Of a DNA stretch of 64,000 nucleotides, positions 16,914 through 25,194 are shown in pieces. The notes under the pieces are model-generated. The model was given only the letters and a program-made list of their open reading frames with translations, searched no databases and was not told where the DNA came from. Positions within the stretch are counted from its first letter, which is position 1. The number at the start of each line of letters is the position of its first letter. Source of the stretch: Pelomonas sp965229315 (GTDB lineage: Bacteria; Pseudomonadota; Gammaproteobacteria; Burkholderiales; Burkholderiaceae_C); the NCBI RefSeq assembly GCF_965229315.1, contig NZ_CBDDJA010000002.1, positions 930,001-994,000 of the forward strand. The letters are read 5' to 3'. The position numbers were made by a program, and so were the translations under genes.

Positions 16914-17955
16914 GGCCCCGCGCTGGCCCGCGCTGCCGGGCTGGCCGCTCGCAGTCGCGCTGCTGGCCGTGGCCGTCGTGTTGGCGGCCAACAGCGGCGC
17001 CATCCCGCTGGGCCTGGCCGATTGGCAGGCGCTGCTGGGCGGCGAGCAGACCCAAGGTGCCATGGTGCTGGCGCAGCTGCGTCTGCCGCGCGTGGCCTTT
17101 GCCGTCGTCGTGGGCGCGGCGCTGGGCCTGGCGGGGGCGCTGTCGCAAGGCGTGTTCCGCAACCCGCTGGCCGAACCGACGCTGCTGGGCATCCCCAGCG
17201 GTGCCGTCTGCGCGGTGGCGCTGATGCTGACCGTGCTGTCCGCCTGGGCCGGTGGCCTGCCGGCGGCGTGGCGGCCGTTCGCGGTGCCGTTCGCGGTGCC
17301 GGTGGCGGCGCTGGGCGGCGCCTGGGTCATGTGCGGGCTGCTGCAGGGCGTGGCGCGGCTGCTGGTGCCCGGCGCCGTGGCCGGGCTGCTGCTGGCGGGG
17401 CTGGCGCTGAACGCGCTGGCCATGGCGGTCGTGGGCCTGTGCACCTACCTGGCGACGGACGAGCAACTGCGCAATCTCACCTTCTGGCAGCTCGGCTCGC
17501 TGGCGCTGGCGAGCTGGCCCGTCGTCGCGGTGCTGGGCGTGGCGGTGGCCGGCGCGCTCGTCATGTCGCGCCGCTGGGGCCAAGCGCTCAACGCGCTGGC
17601 GCTGGGCGAGGCCGTGGCCGCGCAGGTGGGCGTGCCGGTGGTGCGCATGCGGCGCATGCTGGTGCTGACGCTGGCCGTCCTCAGCGGCCTGGCCGTGGCC
17701 TGGTGCGGCCTGATCGGCTTCATCGGCCTGCTGGCGCCGCATGCGGCGCGCGGGCTGGTCGGCGCGGATGCGCGGCGCGTGCTGCCGGTGGCCGCGTGGT
17801 TCGGCGCCGTGCTGCTGCTGCTGGCCGACACCGCGGCGCGCACCGTCGTCGTGCCGGCCGAGCTGCCGGTGGGCATCCTCACCGCGCTGTTTGGCGCGCC
17901 GGTGCTGTTCGTGCTGCTCAAGCGGGCGCAGCGCGAGATCGGAGGCGGCTGGTGA
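16897..17955 (+). CDS. hmuU: Heme ABC transporter permease
   Basis: FecCD-family inner-membrane permease of 352 residues that forms the heme channel with HmuV. About ten membrane helices are visible. The family motif LGLAGALSQGVFRNPLAEPTLLGI occurs near residues 75-97 (split here for length), and the C-terminal GLIGFIGLLAPHAARGLVG region (about residues 270-288) contacts the ATPase. It starts within the hmuT coding region and ends overlapping the GTG of hmuV. The sequence is strongly Ala/Leu/Val-rich with very high GC. Confidence 0.94.
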   Translation: MDALLKAPRWPALPGWPLAVALLAVAVVLAANSGAIPLGLADWQALLGGEQTQGAMVLAQLRLPRVAFAVVVGAALGLAGALSQGVFRNPLAEPTLLGIPSGAVCAVALMLTVLSAWAGGLPAAWRPFAVPFAVPVAALGGAWVMCGLLQGVARLLVPGAVAGLLLAGLALNALAMAVVGLCTYLATDEQLRNLTFWQLGSLALASWPVVAVLGVAVAGALVMSRRWGQALNALALGEAVAAQVGVPVVRMRRMLVLTLAVLSGLAVAWCGLIGFIGLLAPHAARGLVGADARRVLPVAAWFGAVLLLLADTAARTVVVPAELPVGILTALFGAPVLFVLLKRAQREIGGGW

Positions 17956-18728
17956 CGCATCACATGCTGTTGCTCGAAGAGGCCATGCTCACGCGCCACG
18001 GCCAGCGCTTCGGCGGCTTCGACCTGCGCGTTGACCCGGGCGAGCGCGTGGCGCTGCTGGGGCCCAGCGGCGCGGGCAAGTCCACGCTGCTGAAGCTGAT
18101 GTCCGGCGACATCGTGCCCACGTCGGGCCGCGTGCTGCTCGACGGCCAGCCCGTTGCCGCCATGGACCCACTCCAGCGCGCCCGCCGCCGCGCGGTGCTG
18201 CCGCAGTCGCACCAGGTGGCTTTCGGGCTGCCGGTGGAGCTGGTCGTCAGCCTGGGCCGCTGGGCCGGTGACGATGGCGGCCGCTGGGTGCGCCAGGCGC
18301 TGTCCTGGGCCAGCGCCGGCCATCTGCTGGGGCGGCGCTACGACCAGCTCTCCGGCGGCGAGCAGGCGCGCGTGCAACTGGCCCGCGTGCTGGCGCAACT
18401 CGCCGACGTCGAACGCGGCCTGCTGCTGGTGGACGAGCCGCTGGCGTCGCTGGACCCCGGCCTGCAGCTCGAACTGCTGGACACGCTGTCCCGCTTCTGC
18501 CGCGAGCGCGGCCACGCGCTGGTGGCCGTGCTGCACGACCTCCAGCAGGCGCTCGGCGGTTTCGAGCGCCTGCTGCTCGTGCGCCGTGGCCAGGTGCAGG
18601 CCGATGTGCCGGCCGGCACCGCCGCGCTGCCGGCGCTGGAAGCGCTGTTCGGCCTGCGTCTGCAGGCCTTGCAGGTGCCCGACGGCGGCTGGGCCTTGTG
18701 CGCACGCCGGCCGGAGACGGCGGCGTGA
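17952..18728 (+). CDS. hmuV: Heme ABC transporter ATP-binding protein
   Basis: ATPase powering heme import through HmuU. The 258-residue product has Walker A GPSGAGKST at about residues 37-45, the ABC signature LSGGEQARVQLARVL near residue 134, Walker B LLLVDEPLASLD near residue 157 and the switch His in VLHDLQQALG near residue 196. The GTG start overlaps the hmuU stop (GTGA), and a GTGA overlap also joins it to the tonB gene that follows. Confidence 0.94.
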   Translation: MTHHMLLLEEAMLTRHGQRFGGFDLRVDPGERVALLGPSGAGKSTLLKLMSGDIVPTSGRVLLDGQPVAAMDPLQRARRRAVLPQSHQVAFGLPVELVVSLGRWAGDDGGRWVRQALSWASAGHLLGRRYDQLSGGEQARVQLARVLAQLADVERGLLLVDEPLASLDPGLQLELLDTLSRFCRERGHALVAVLHDLQQALGGFERLLLVRRGQVQADVPAGTAALPALEALFGLRLQALQVPDGGWALCARRPETAA

Positions 18729-19357
18729 GAAGCGCGCCGCTGCTGGCCGTGGCCGCGCTGCATGGCGCGGTGCTGGTGGCGCTTTGGCCCGGGCTGCAGC
18801 GCGCCAGCGCGCCGGCCGCACGGCGGGAGCTGGCGGTGCGGTTGCTGCCCGCTGCGGCGGCGCCCGCCATGCCCGTGCCGCGTGCCGCGCAGCCCGTGTT
18901 GACGATGCCAGCCGTGGCGCCCGTCGCGCCGCCCGGCTTCGATGTGCAGGCCGACGCCCGCCCCGTGCCCGCCACCGGGGTTGCGGCCACGGCGGCGCCG
19001 CTTGCGGTCGACTACGTCGCGCCGCCCGCGCCGCGCGCGCCGAGCGGCGAACGCACTGCCGACGCGCCGCCGCTGCAATCCGCCCGCCGCGCCGCCTGCC
19101 CGCCCGCGCCGCACCCGCTCGCGCTGCGCGAGCGCGGCATCGAAGGCGTCGTGCGCCTGCGCGTCTGGGTGGACGAGCTGGGCCGCGCGGGCCAGGTCTT
19201 GCTGGCTGCCAGCAGCGGCTGGCGTCTCTTCGACGACGCGGCCGTGGCGCAAGCCCGCCGCTGCCCTTTCCAGCCGGCATTGCGGGGTGAGCAGCCCGTC
19301 GGCAGCTGGGTGGAGTTCCCCGTCCGCTTTGCCTTGGAGACCTCATCAAATGGCTGA
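18725..19357 (+). CDS. tonB: Energy transducer TonB of the heme operon
   Basis: Spans the periplasm to pass inner-membrane energy to the TonB-dependent receptor. The 210-residue product has an N-terminal membrane anchor (LLAVAALHGAVLVALWPG, residues 5-22), a Pro/Ala-rich linker and a C-terminal TonB domain from about residue 115. That domain includes ERGIEGVVRLRVWVDELGRA and ends with a PVRFAL strand. No exbB or exbD is adjacent, so it must share those subunits with another system. It starts with GTG overlapping hmuV and overlaps the next gene by 8 bases. Dedicated use by the heme receptor is inferred from position. Confidence 0.88.
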   Translation: MRSAPLLAVAALHGAVLVALWPGLQRASAPAARRELAVRLLPAAAAPAMPVPRAAQPVLTMPAVAPVAPPGFDVQADARPVPATGVAATAAPLAVDYVAPPAPRAPSGERTADAPPLQSARRAACPPAPHPLALRERGIEGVVRLRVWVDELGRAGQVLLAASSGWRLFDDAAVAQARRCPFQPALRGEQPVGSWVEFPVRFALETSSNG

Positions 19358-20534
19358 AGCCTGTTGCGCCGCTCATGCCGCCTCGCCGCTCCTCAACGGT
19401 TCACGGCGCCGCCGCCTGTGGGAGCTGGGCAGCCACGCGCATTGCCCCGTCGTCGGCGTCTGCGTGCCGCTGGCGCGCGTGCGCGTGCTGGCGAAGAAGC
19501 TGCTGGTGCTGCAGGGCGATGAAGACGACTACACGCTGCACTGCAGCCTCGTCACCGCGGCAGCGCGCCGCAACGCGGTGGCCGAGGCGCTGCAGAAGGA
19601 CCTGGAGCAGCGCTTCGTGATCGACGTGCGCGCGGCCGCCCAGGCCAAGTGCCGCGACACGCTGATGACGTGGTGGCGACACCGCGCGGCCCGCGGCGAG
19701 ATCGCGGGCGCGCTGTGGGCCACGCTGACGCACGCGCGCTGCGACGAGTGGCTGGAGATGCGCGTGCTGGGCCAGGTGCACATGCTGCAGCACCAGGTGG
19801 GTGCCGCGCAGCGCGTGGACCTGGCTCGCCACCGCGAGCTGGCCGCGGAGCACCAGGCGCTGGCACGCGAGTACGGCGAGGTGCAGCGGCGCGTCACGGC
19901 CTGGAGCCTGGAGCGCGCCCGCGAGCAGCAGGCCTGGGAGCAGGAGCGCATGCAGCTGCGCGCCGCGCAGATCGGCCTGCAGACGCAGCTGGGCCAGGCG
20001 CAGGAGCAGCTGCAGCGCGCCCAGGCCGAGCGGCCCGGCCTGCCCGAGCGCGAGGCGCTGCAGCAGCGCCTGGCCGAGCAGGTCGAGCGCAACCAGGCCT
20101 TGCAGCGCGAGATCAACCGGCTGACCTCGCGCACGCCAGCCAGTGCCGAGGCCGCGCTGCCGGCTGTGGAAGAACCGGCCGTCGTGGCGCCAGCCGAACC
20201 GGTGCGGCTGGAACGCCGCGTCGTGCTGTGCGTGGGCGGGCGCGGCGGCAGCGTGCCGCACTACCGCCAGGCCGTGGAGGGCTGCGGGGCGCAGTTCCTG
20301 CACCACGACGGCGGCAGCGAGCACAAGCCGGCGCAGCTGGAGCCCCAACTGGCCGCGGCCGACCTCGTCATCTGCCAGGCCGGCTGCATCAGCCACGACG
20401 CCTACTGGCGCGTGAAGGACCACTGCAAGCGCCACCACAAGCGCTGCGTTTTCGTCGAGACGCCCAGCCGCAGCGCCTTCGAGCGTGCGCTCGCCCAGGC
20501 CGCGGTCGCCGAAGGGACAAACGCGCAGGCCTGA
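19350..20534 (+). CDS. DUF2325 protein at the end of the heme operon
   Basis: A 394-residue protein of unknown biochemical role. The N-terminal part has several Cys and His (MAEACCAAH, GSHAHCPVVGVCVP). The middle (about residues 160-270) is Gln/Glu/Arg-rich and predicted coiled coil. The C-terminal 100 residues form a DUF2325 domain: VVLCVGGRGGSVPHYRQAVEG, then LVICQAGCISHDAYWRVKDHC and HHKRCVFVETPS. The clustered Cys and His residues would suit a metal or heme ligand, but this is inference. It overlaps tonB by 8 bases, so it is co-expressed with heme uptake. Confidence 0.8.
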   Translation: MAEACCAAHAASPLLNGSRRRRLWELGSHAHCPVVGVCVPLARVRVLAKKLLVLQGDEDDYTLHCSLVTAAARRNAVAEALQKDLEQRFVIDVRAAAQAKCRDTLMTWWRHRAARGEIAGALWATLTHARCDEWLEMRVLGQVHMLQHQVGAAQRVDLARHRELAAEHQALAREYGEVQRRVTAWSLERAREQQAWEQERMQLRAAQIGLQTQLGQAQEQLQRAQAERPGLPEREALQQRLAEQVERNQALQREINRLTSRTPASAEAALPAVEEPAVVAPAEPVRLERRVVLCVGGRGGSVPHYRQAVEGCGAQFLHHDGGSEHKPAQLEPQLAAADLVICQAGCISHDAYWRVKDHCKRHHKRCVFVETPSRSAFERALAQAAVAEGTNAQA

Positions 20535-20540
20535 GGGGAA

Positions 20541-20588
20541 GCCCCCACCAAGGGGGCAAACTTGCTGCCGCAAACTGCACCCGTTTGC
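20541..20588 (+). promoter_or_regulatory. Hairpin-forming leader before glgC
   Basis: The 67 bases between the DUF2325 gene and glgC hold two stem-loops. GCCCCC (20541-20546) pairs with GGGGGC (20552-20557) around ACCAA. GCAAAC (20570-20575) pairs with GTTTGC (20583-20588) a few bases before the glgC ribosome binding site (GGAGA at 20592). A further GCAAAC at 20556-20561 overlaps the first stem and could pair with the same GTTTGC, so alternative folds are possible. The first stem lacks a strong T-tract, so it may be a weak terminator, an attenuator or a spacer element. Confidence 0.5.
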
Positions 20589-20601
20589 AGTGGAGACCGC
20601 C

Positions 20602-21864
20602 ATGCCCCCCGCCGTTGCCTCGCCCCATCAGCTCGCGCGCCGCGCCATCGCCCTCGTGCTGGCCGGCGGCCGCGGCTCGCGGCTCAAGCAGCTGACCGAC
20701 ACGCGGGCCAAGCCGGCGGTCTACTTCGGCGGCAAGTTCCGCATCATCGACTTCGCGCTCAGCAACTGCGTCAACTCGGGCATCCGGCGCATCGGCGTCG
20801 TCACGCAGTACAAGAGCCATTCGCTGCTGCGTCATATCCAGCGCGGCTGGAGTTTCCTGCGCGCCGAGCTGAACGAGACGGTGGACCTGATGCCCGCGCA
20901 GCAGCGCGTGGACGAAGAGAGCTGGTACCGCGGCACGGCCGACGCGGTGTTCCAGAACCTGGACATCATCCAGAGCACCGGCGCCGACTACATCGTCGTG
21001 CTGGCCGGCGACCACGTCTACAAGATGGACTACTCCAGCATGCTGGTGGACCATGTCGCCAGCGGCGTGGGCTGCACGGTGGGCTGCATCGAGGTGGGCA
21101 AGGCCGAGGCCAGCGCGTTCGGCGTGATGGCGGTGGACGGCGAGCGCCGCATCACATCCTTCCAGGAGAAGCCCGCCGACCCGCCCGCCATGCCCGGCCG
21201 CGAGGGGGTGTGTCTGGCCAGCATGGGCATCTACGTCTTCGATGCGGCCTACCTGTACCGCCTGCTCGCCGAGGACCTGGCCGACCCCGGCTCCAGCCAC
21301 GATTTCGGCAAGGACGTGATCCCCAAGGTCGTGGCCGAGGGCCAGGCCGCGGCCCACCCGTTCGCCATGAGCTGCATCCTCAACCCCAATGGCGCGCCGC
21401 CGTACTGGCGCGACGTGGGCACGCTGGACGCCTTCTGGGCCGCCAACCTGGACCTCGCCTCCATCAGCCCCGAGCTGGACATCTACGACACCGACTGGCC
21501 GATCTGGACCTACCAGCGCCAGCTGCCGCCGGCCAAGTTCATCCCCGACCACAACGGCATGCACGGCATGACGGTGAACACCATCGTCAGCGCCGGCTGC
21601 ATCGTGTCGGGATCGCACGTCGTGCAGTCGGTGCTGTTCAACAACGTGCGCATCCGTTCGTTCTGCAACATCCACCAGAGCGTGCTGCTGCCCGGCGTGG
21701 CGATAGGCCGCAACTGCCGGCTGACCAAGGTGATCGCCGACCGCGCCTGCGACATCCCCGACGGCCTGGTCGTCGGCGAGGACCCGAAGCTGGACGCGGC
21801 CCGCTTCGAACGCACCGACAACGGCGTCGTGCTCATCACCAAGCAGATGCTGGCCAGACTGTGA
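20602..21864 (+). CDS. glgC: Glucose-1-phosphate adenylyltransferase
   Basis: Makes ADP-glucose from glucose-1-phosphate and ATP, the committed and allosterically controlled step of glycogen synthesis. The 420-residue product has the nucleotide-binding motif ALVLAGGRGSRLKQLT (residues 17-32) followed by KPAVYFGGKFRIIDFALSNC, the AGDHVYKMDY catalytic segment (about residue 135) and a C-terminal beta-helix regulatory domain. ATG 20602 follows GGAGA. The TGA is the first part of repeat copy B, and glgA follows; no branching enzyme, glgX or glgP is visible here. Confidence 0.96.
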   Translation: MPPAVASPHQLARRAIALVLAGGRGSRLKQLTDTRAKPAVYFGGKFRIIDFALSNCVNSGIRRIGVVTQYKSHSLLRHIQRGWSFLRAELNETVDLMPAQQRVDEESWYRGTADAVFQNLDIIQSTGADYIVVLAGDHVYKMDYSSMLVDHVASGVGCTVGCIEVGKAEASAFGVMAVDGERRITSFQEKPADPPAMPGREGVCLASMGIYVFDAAYLYRLLAEDLADPGSSHDFGKDVIPKVVAEGQAAAHPFAMSCILNPNGAPPYWRDVGTLDAFWAANLDLASISPELDIYDTDWPIWTYQRQLPPAKFIPDHNGMHGMTVNTIVSAGCIVSGSHVVQSVLFNNVRIRSFCNIHQSVLLPGVAIGRNCRLTKVIADRACDIPDGLVVGEDPKLDAARFERTDNGVVLITKQMLARL

Positions 21865-21921
21865 AGCCCCTCGTCCAACGAGCCTTGGCCCGGCTGCGGC
21901 GCGGCCCGGCGCTCGGCCCGC
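21861..21921 (+). repeat. Dispersed intra-operon repeat, truncated copy B
   Basis: Starts with GTGAAGCCCCTCGTCCAA, identical to the start of copy A in the lpxA/lpxB gap, and ends with GCGGCCCGGCGCTCGGCCCG, matching the end of copies C and D in the sox locus. The central hairpin seen in the other copies is missing, as if deleted. The glgC stop codon is formed by the repeat itself. It takes up most of the 87-base gap before glgA and is read in the same direction as the genes. Confidence 0.8.
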
Positions 21922-21951
21922 CAATGGCACATCGCGCGAAGGACCGCTGAG

Positions 21952-23412
21952 ATGCGTGTCCTGCAAGTCAGCGCGGAGCTGTACCCGCTGCTCAAGACCG
22001 GCGGCCTGGCCGACGTGGCCGGTGCGCTGCCCGGCGCGCTCGACCAGGCGGGCGCGGATGTGCGGCTGCTGCTGCCCGGCTTCCCGGCGTTGCGCGAATC
22101 GCTGGTGAAGGAATGCGCGGTCGCGCCGCTGGCGCTGCCCTGGGGCGAGGGCCGGGCGGCGCTGCTGCGCGGGCAGCTGGCCGGGCTCGGCGACGCCACC
22201 GTCTACCTGCTGGACGCGCCGGGCCTGTTCGAGCGTCCCGGCAACCCCTATGCCGACGAGGCCGGCGTGCCCTATGCCGACAACCACCGCCGCTTCGCGC
22301 TGCTGGGCCTGGCCGCCGCGCGGCTGGCCGAGGGCATCGACGCGTCCTGGCTGCCGCAGCTCGTGCACGCCCACGACTGGCATGCGGCACTCGCCTGCGC
22401 CCACCTGGCCGCCAGCCGCGCGCGGCTGCGCTCCCGTGCCCGCAGCGTCTACACCGTGCACAACCTGGCCTACCAGGGGCTGTTCCCCGCGCCGCTCTTC
22501 TGCGAACTGGGCCTGCCACCGGATCAGTACGCCATGGACGGCCTGGAGTTCTACGGCCAGGTGAGCTTCATGAAGGCCGGCCTGCACTTCGCCGACGCCA
22601 TCACCACCGTCAGCCCGAGTTACGCGCGGGAGATCCAGACGCCCGAGCAGGGCTGCGGCCTGGACGGCCTGCTGCGCCACCGCGCTGGCGACCTGCACGG
22701 CATCCTCAACGGCGTGGACTACGCCGTCTGGTCGCCCGCCCACGACCGCAGCATTGCGCAGGCCTACAGCCTGGACCGCCCCGAAGGCAAGGCCGATTGC
22801 AAGGCCGCGCTGCAGCGCGACTGCGGGCTGGCCGTGAAGCCCGACGCGCTGCTCTTCGGGGTGGTGAGCCGGCTGACCGAGCAGAAGGGCCTGCCGCTGG
22901 TGCTGCAGGCGCTGCCCGACCTGCTCGACGCCGGCGGCCAGCTCGTCGTGCTCGGCAGTGGCGACGCCCGGCTGGACCAGGCCTTTGCCGAAGCCGCCGC
23001 CCGGCATCCCGGCCAGGTGGCACGCCGCACCGGCATGGACGAGGGCCTGGCCCATCGCATCTACGCCGGCAGCGACGTGGTGCTGGTGCCCAGCCGCTTC
23101 GAACCCTGCGGCCTGACGCAGCTCTACGGCCTGAGCTATGGCACGTTGCCGCTGGTGCACCGCGTGGGCGGGCTGGCGGACACGGTGGTGGACTGCACGG
23201 TGGAGGACCTGGCCGCCGGCCTGGCGACGGGCTTCGTCTTCGACGCCTTCACGGTGGAGACCTACCGGCGCGCGCTGCGGCGGGCGTTCGTGCTGTGGAG
23301 CCGCCCCGAAGACTGGGCCGGCGTGCGCCGCACCGCGATGCAGCAGCACTTCGGCTGGGATGACGCGGCGCGGCGCTATGTCGAGGTCTACCGCGGCGTG
23401 CTGTGCGGCTGA
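21952..23412 (+). CDS. glgA: Glycogen synthase (ADP-glucose type)
   Basis: GT5 enzyme that extends alpha-1,4-glucan chains with ADP-glucose made by GlgC. The 486-residue product has the N-terminal ADP-glucose motif KTGGLADVAGALPGAL at residues 15-30, HAHDWHAAL near residue 141, VSRLTEQKG near residue 304 and the C-terminal EPCGLTQLYGLSYGTLPLVH block near residue 384 with the catalytic Glu. Length is standard. It forms a two-gene unit with glgC, separated by repeat copy B. Confidence 0.96.
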   Translation: MRVLQVSAELYPLLKTGGLADVAGALPGALDQAGADVRLLLPGFPALRESLVKECAVAPLALPWGEGRAALLRGQLAGLGDATVYLLDAPGLFERPGNPYADEAGVPYADNHRRFALLGLAAARLAEGIDASWLPQLVHAHDWHAALACAHLAASRARLRSRARSVYTVHNLAYQGLFPAPLFCELGLPPDQYAMDGLEFYGQVSFMKAGLHFADAITTVSPSYAREIQTPEQGCGLDGLLRHRAGDLHGILNGVDYAVWSPAHDRSIAQAYSLDRPEGKADCKAALQRDCGLAVKPDALLFGVVSRLTEQKGLPLVLQALPDLLDAGGQLVVLGSGDARLDQAFAEAAARHPGQVARRTGMDEGLAHRIYAGSDVVLVPSRFEPCGLTQLYGLSYGTLPLVHRVGGLADTVVDCTVEDLAAGLATGFVFDAFTVETYRRALRRAFVLWSRPEDWAGVRRTAMQQHFGWDDAARRYVEVYRGVLCG

Positions 23413-23476
23413 GTGACCTGTGGCTGATCCCGCGGCATGGGTGGACACTGCGCGGTTTTCACACCGCCCTGCCGCC

Positions 23477-25015
23477 ATGAGTCCACGCCGCCATCCACTG
23501 ACCCGCCGCCTCGCTGCGGCCGCACTGCTGGCCCTTGCGCCCGTCTGGTGCCACGCCTGGGGCCAGGAAGGCCATGCCATCGTGGCCGAGATCGCGCAGC
23601 GCCGCCTGACCCCGGCCGCTGCCGCCGCTGTGGCCAAGTTGCAGCCCGGCGCCAGCCTGGCCTCGGTGGCGAGCTGGCCCGACAACATCCGAGGCGAGCG
23701 CAAGGACACCTTCAACTGGCATTTCGTCGACATCCCGCGCGGCCATCACGAGTACGACGAAAAGGTCCACTGCGCGCCCTCCGACAAGGGCGACTGCATC
23801 GTCAACGCGCTGCGCCGCGCCCAGCAGGACCTGCGCTGCGCGCCGACCGAGCTGGTGCGCCAGGAGGCGCTGCGCTTCGTCGTGCACTTCGTGGGCGACC
23901 TGCACCAGCCGCTGCATGCCACCGGCGATCTGGAGGGCGGCAACGGTTTCAAGGTGCATGGCAGCCTGCACGGCCAGACCTGCAAGGGCGCCTGCGCGCT
24001 GGAGAGCGGCAACCTGCATTCGCTGTGGGACTCGGGCCTGATCCGCCGCACCGTCTGGGACTGGGGCGCCTACGTCGACCGACTGGAGAAGACGCTGCTG
24101 GCCACGCAGGATTTCGACCTCAAGAGCGGCGGCGACCAGCCCGCCGACTGGGCCATCCAGTCCCATGCCGTGGGCGAGCTGGTCTGGAACGACACGCTGA
24201 TCCCCGCCGACGGCACCATCACCGACGCCTACTACGCCGCCGTGCTGCCGGTGCTGGACCAGCAGCTGGCGCTGGGCGGCCTGCGCCTGGCACGGCTGCT
24301 GAACGAGACCTTCGCCGCGCCGTCATGCAGTGCGCCCGTCGAGACCACCCCCTGGCCCAGCGCCGAGAAGGGGCTGAAGCCGGCGGCCAACCTGGGCGAG
24401 CTGAAGGCGCAGTTCCAGGCCTACCAGCACCGCCCGGCCGGGGGCGGACCGAGCGGCTACGAGCGTGACCAGGCCCAGCCTGCCGAGGCCGCCACCGCCT
24501 ACGTGACGGCCCGCGCCAGGCAGGTGCCCAAGCCGGCGCTGGTGCTGGACATCGACGAGACCTCGCTGGACAACGGGGCGCAGATGGCCCAGAACGACTT
24601 CGGCTACATCATCAACGGCGACTGCACGCCGGTGCCCGGCACTGCCTGTGGTGCGCTGGCCTGGGACGCACAAGGCCGCGCCCCCGCCATCGCGGCGACG
24701 CTCAAGCTCTACCGGGCCGCCCGCGCCGCCGGCGTGGCGGTGTTCTTCATCACCGGCCGCAAGGAAGCCGAGCGTGCCGCCACCGAAGCCAACCTGCGCT
24801 CGGCCGGCTACGACGGCTGGGCCGGGCTGGTGCTGCGCCCGGACAGCTCGCACAGCGTCTATTCGGCCGCCAGCTTCAAGGCCGGGGAGCGGGCCCGCAT
24901 CGTCATGCAGGGCTACCAGATCCTCGCCACGGTGGGCGACCAGCCCAGCGACCTGTCGGGCGGCTACGCGGAGAAGGCCTTTCTGATGCCCAACCCGTTC
25001 TATCGGATTCCCTGA
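23477..25015 (+). CDS. Secreted S1/P1 nuclease fused to HAD acid phosphatase
   Basis: A 512-residue two-domain protein. After a signal peptide the mature chain should begin at Trp28 (CHA/WGQEGH); S1/P1-type nucleases use this N-terminal Trp and the following His (H33) as zinc ligands. Other expected zinc ligands are visible in SWPDNIR, NWHFVDIP, HFVGDLHQPLH and NLHSLWDSG, up to about residue 190. From about residue 300 a HAD class III acid phosphatase/nucleotidase domain follows, with LDIDETSLDN (D358, D360), FFITGRKEAE and VGDQPSD. The pair could turn extracellular nucleic acid into nucleosides plus phosphate. GTG 23420 is an in-frame alternative start. Confidence 0.85.
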   Translation: MSPRRHPLTRRLAAAALLALAPVWCHAWGQEGHAIVAEIAQRRLTPAAAAAVAKLQPGASLASVASWPDNIRGERKDTFNWHFVDIPRGHHEYDEKVHCAPSDKGDCIVNALRRAQQDLRCAPTELVRQEALRFVVHFVGDLHQPLHATGDLEGGNGFKVHGSLHGQTCKGACALESGNLHSLWDSGLIRRTVWDWGAYVDRLEKTLLATQDFDLKSGGDQPADWAIQSHAVGELVWNDTLIPADGTITDAYYAAVLPVLDQQLALGGLRLARLLNETFAAPSCSAPVETTPWPSAEKGLKPAANLGELKAQFQAYQHRPAGGGPSGYERDQAQPAEAATAYVTARARQVPKPALVLDIDETSLDNGAQMAQNDFGYIINGDCTPVPGTACGALAWDAQGRAPAIAATLKLYRAARAAGVAVFFITGRKEAERAATEANLRSAGYDGWAGLVLRPDSSHSVYSAASFKAGERARIVMQGYQILATVGDQPSDLSGGYAEKAFLMPNPFYRIP

Positions 25016-25194
25016 TACCTGCGCAGACGATGGCCGCACGTCGGACGACCTTCTTCGAGAAGGTGGGCGACGCCGATGGCGGCGTGGGCTACAGGCTTTG
25101 CCGACGGCACGGCCGGAACATCTGCTTCCTGGGCGGCATCAGCGATGACGTGAGGTGGGGTGCGGCCGTGGGGGAACTGAGCGCCACGGCAGGA

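Noticed and set aside
20389..23733. A 1114-codon open frame on the minus strand opposite glgC and glgA, and a similar 818-codon one at 4488-6944 opposite bamA
   Set aside because: GC-rich codon bias on the true strand produces long antisense frames without stops. The translations are low-complexity (rich in His, Gln, Arg, Gly, Val) with no domain, and the plus-strand genes are certain.
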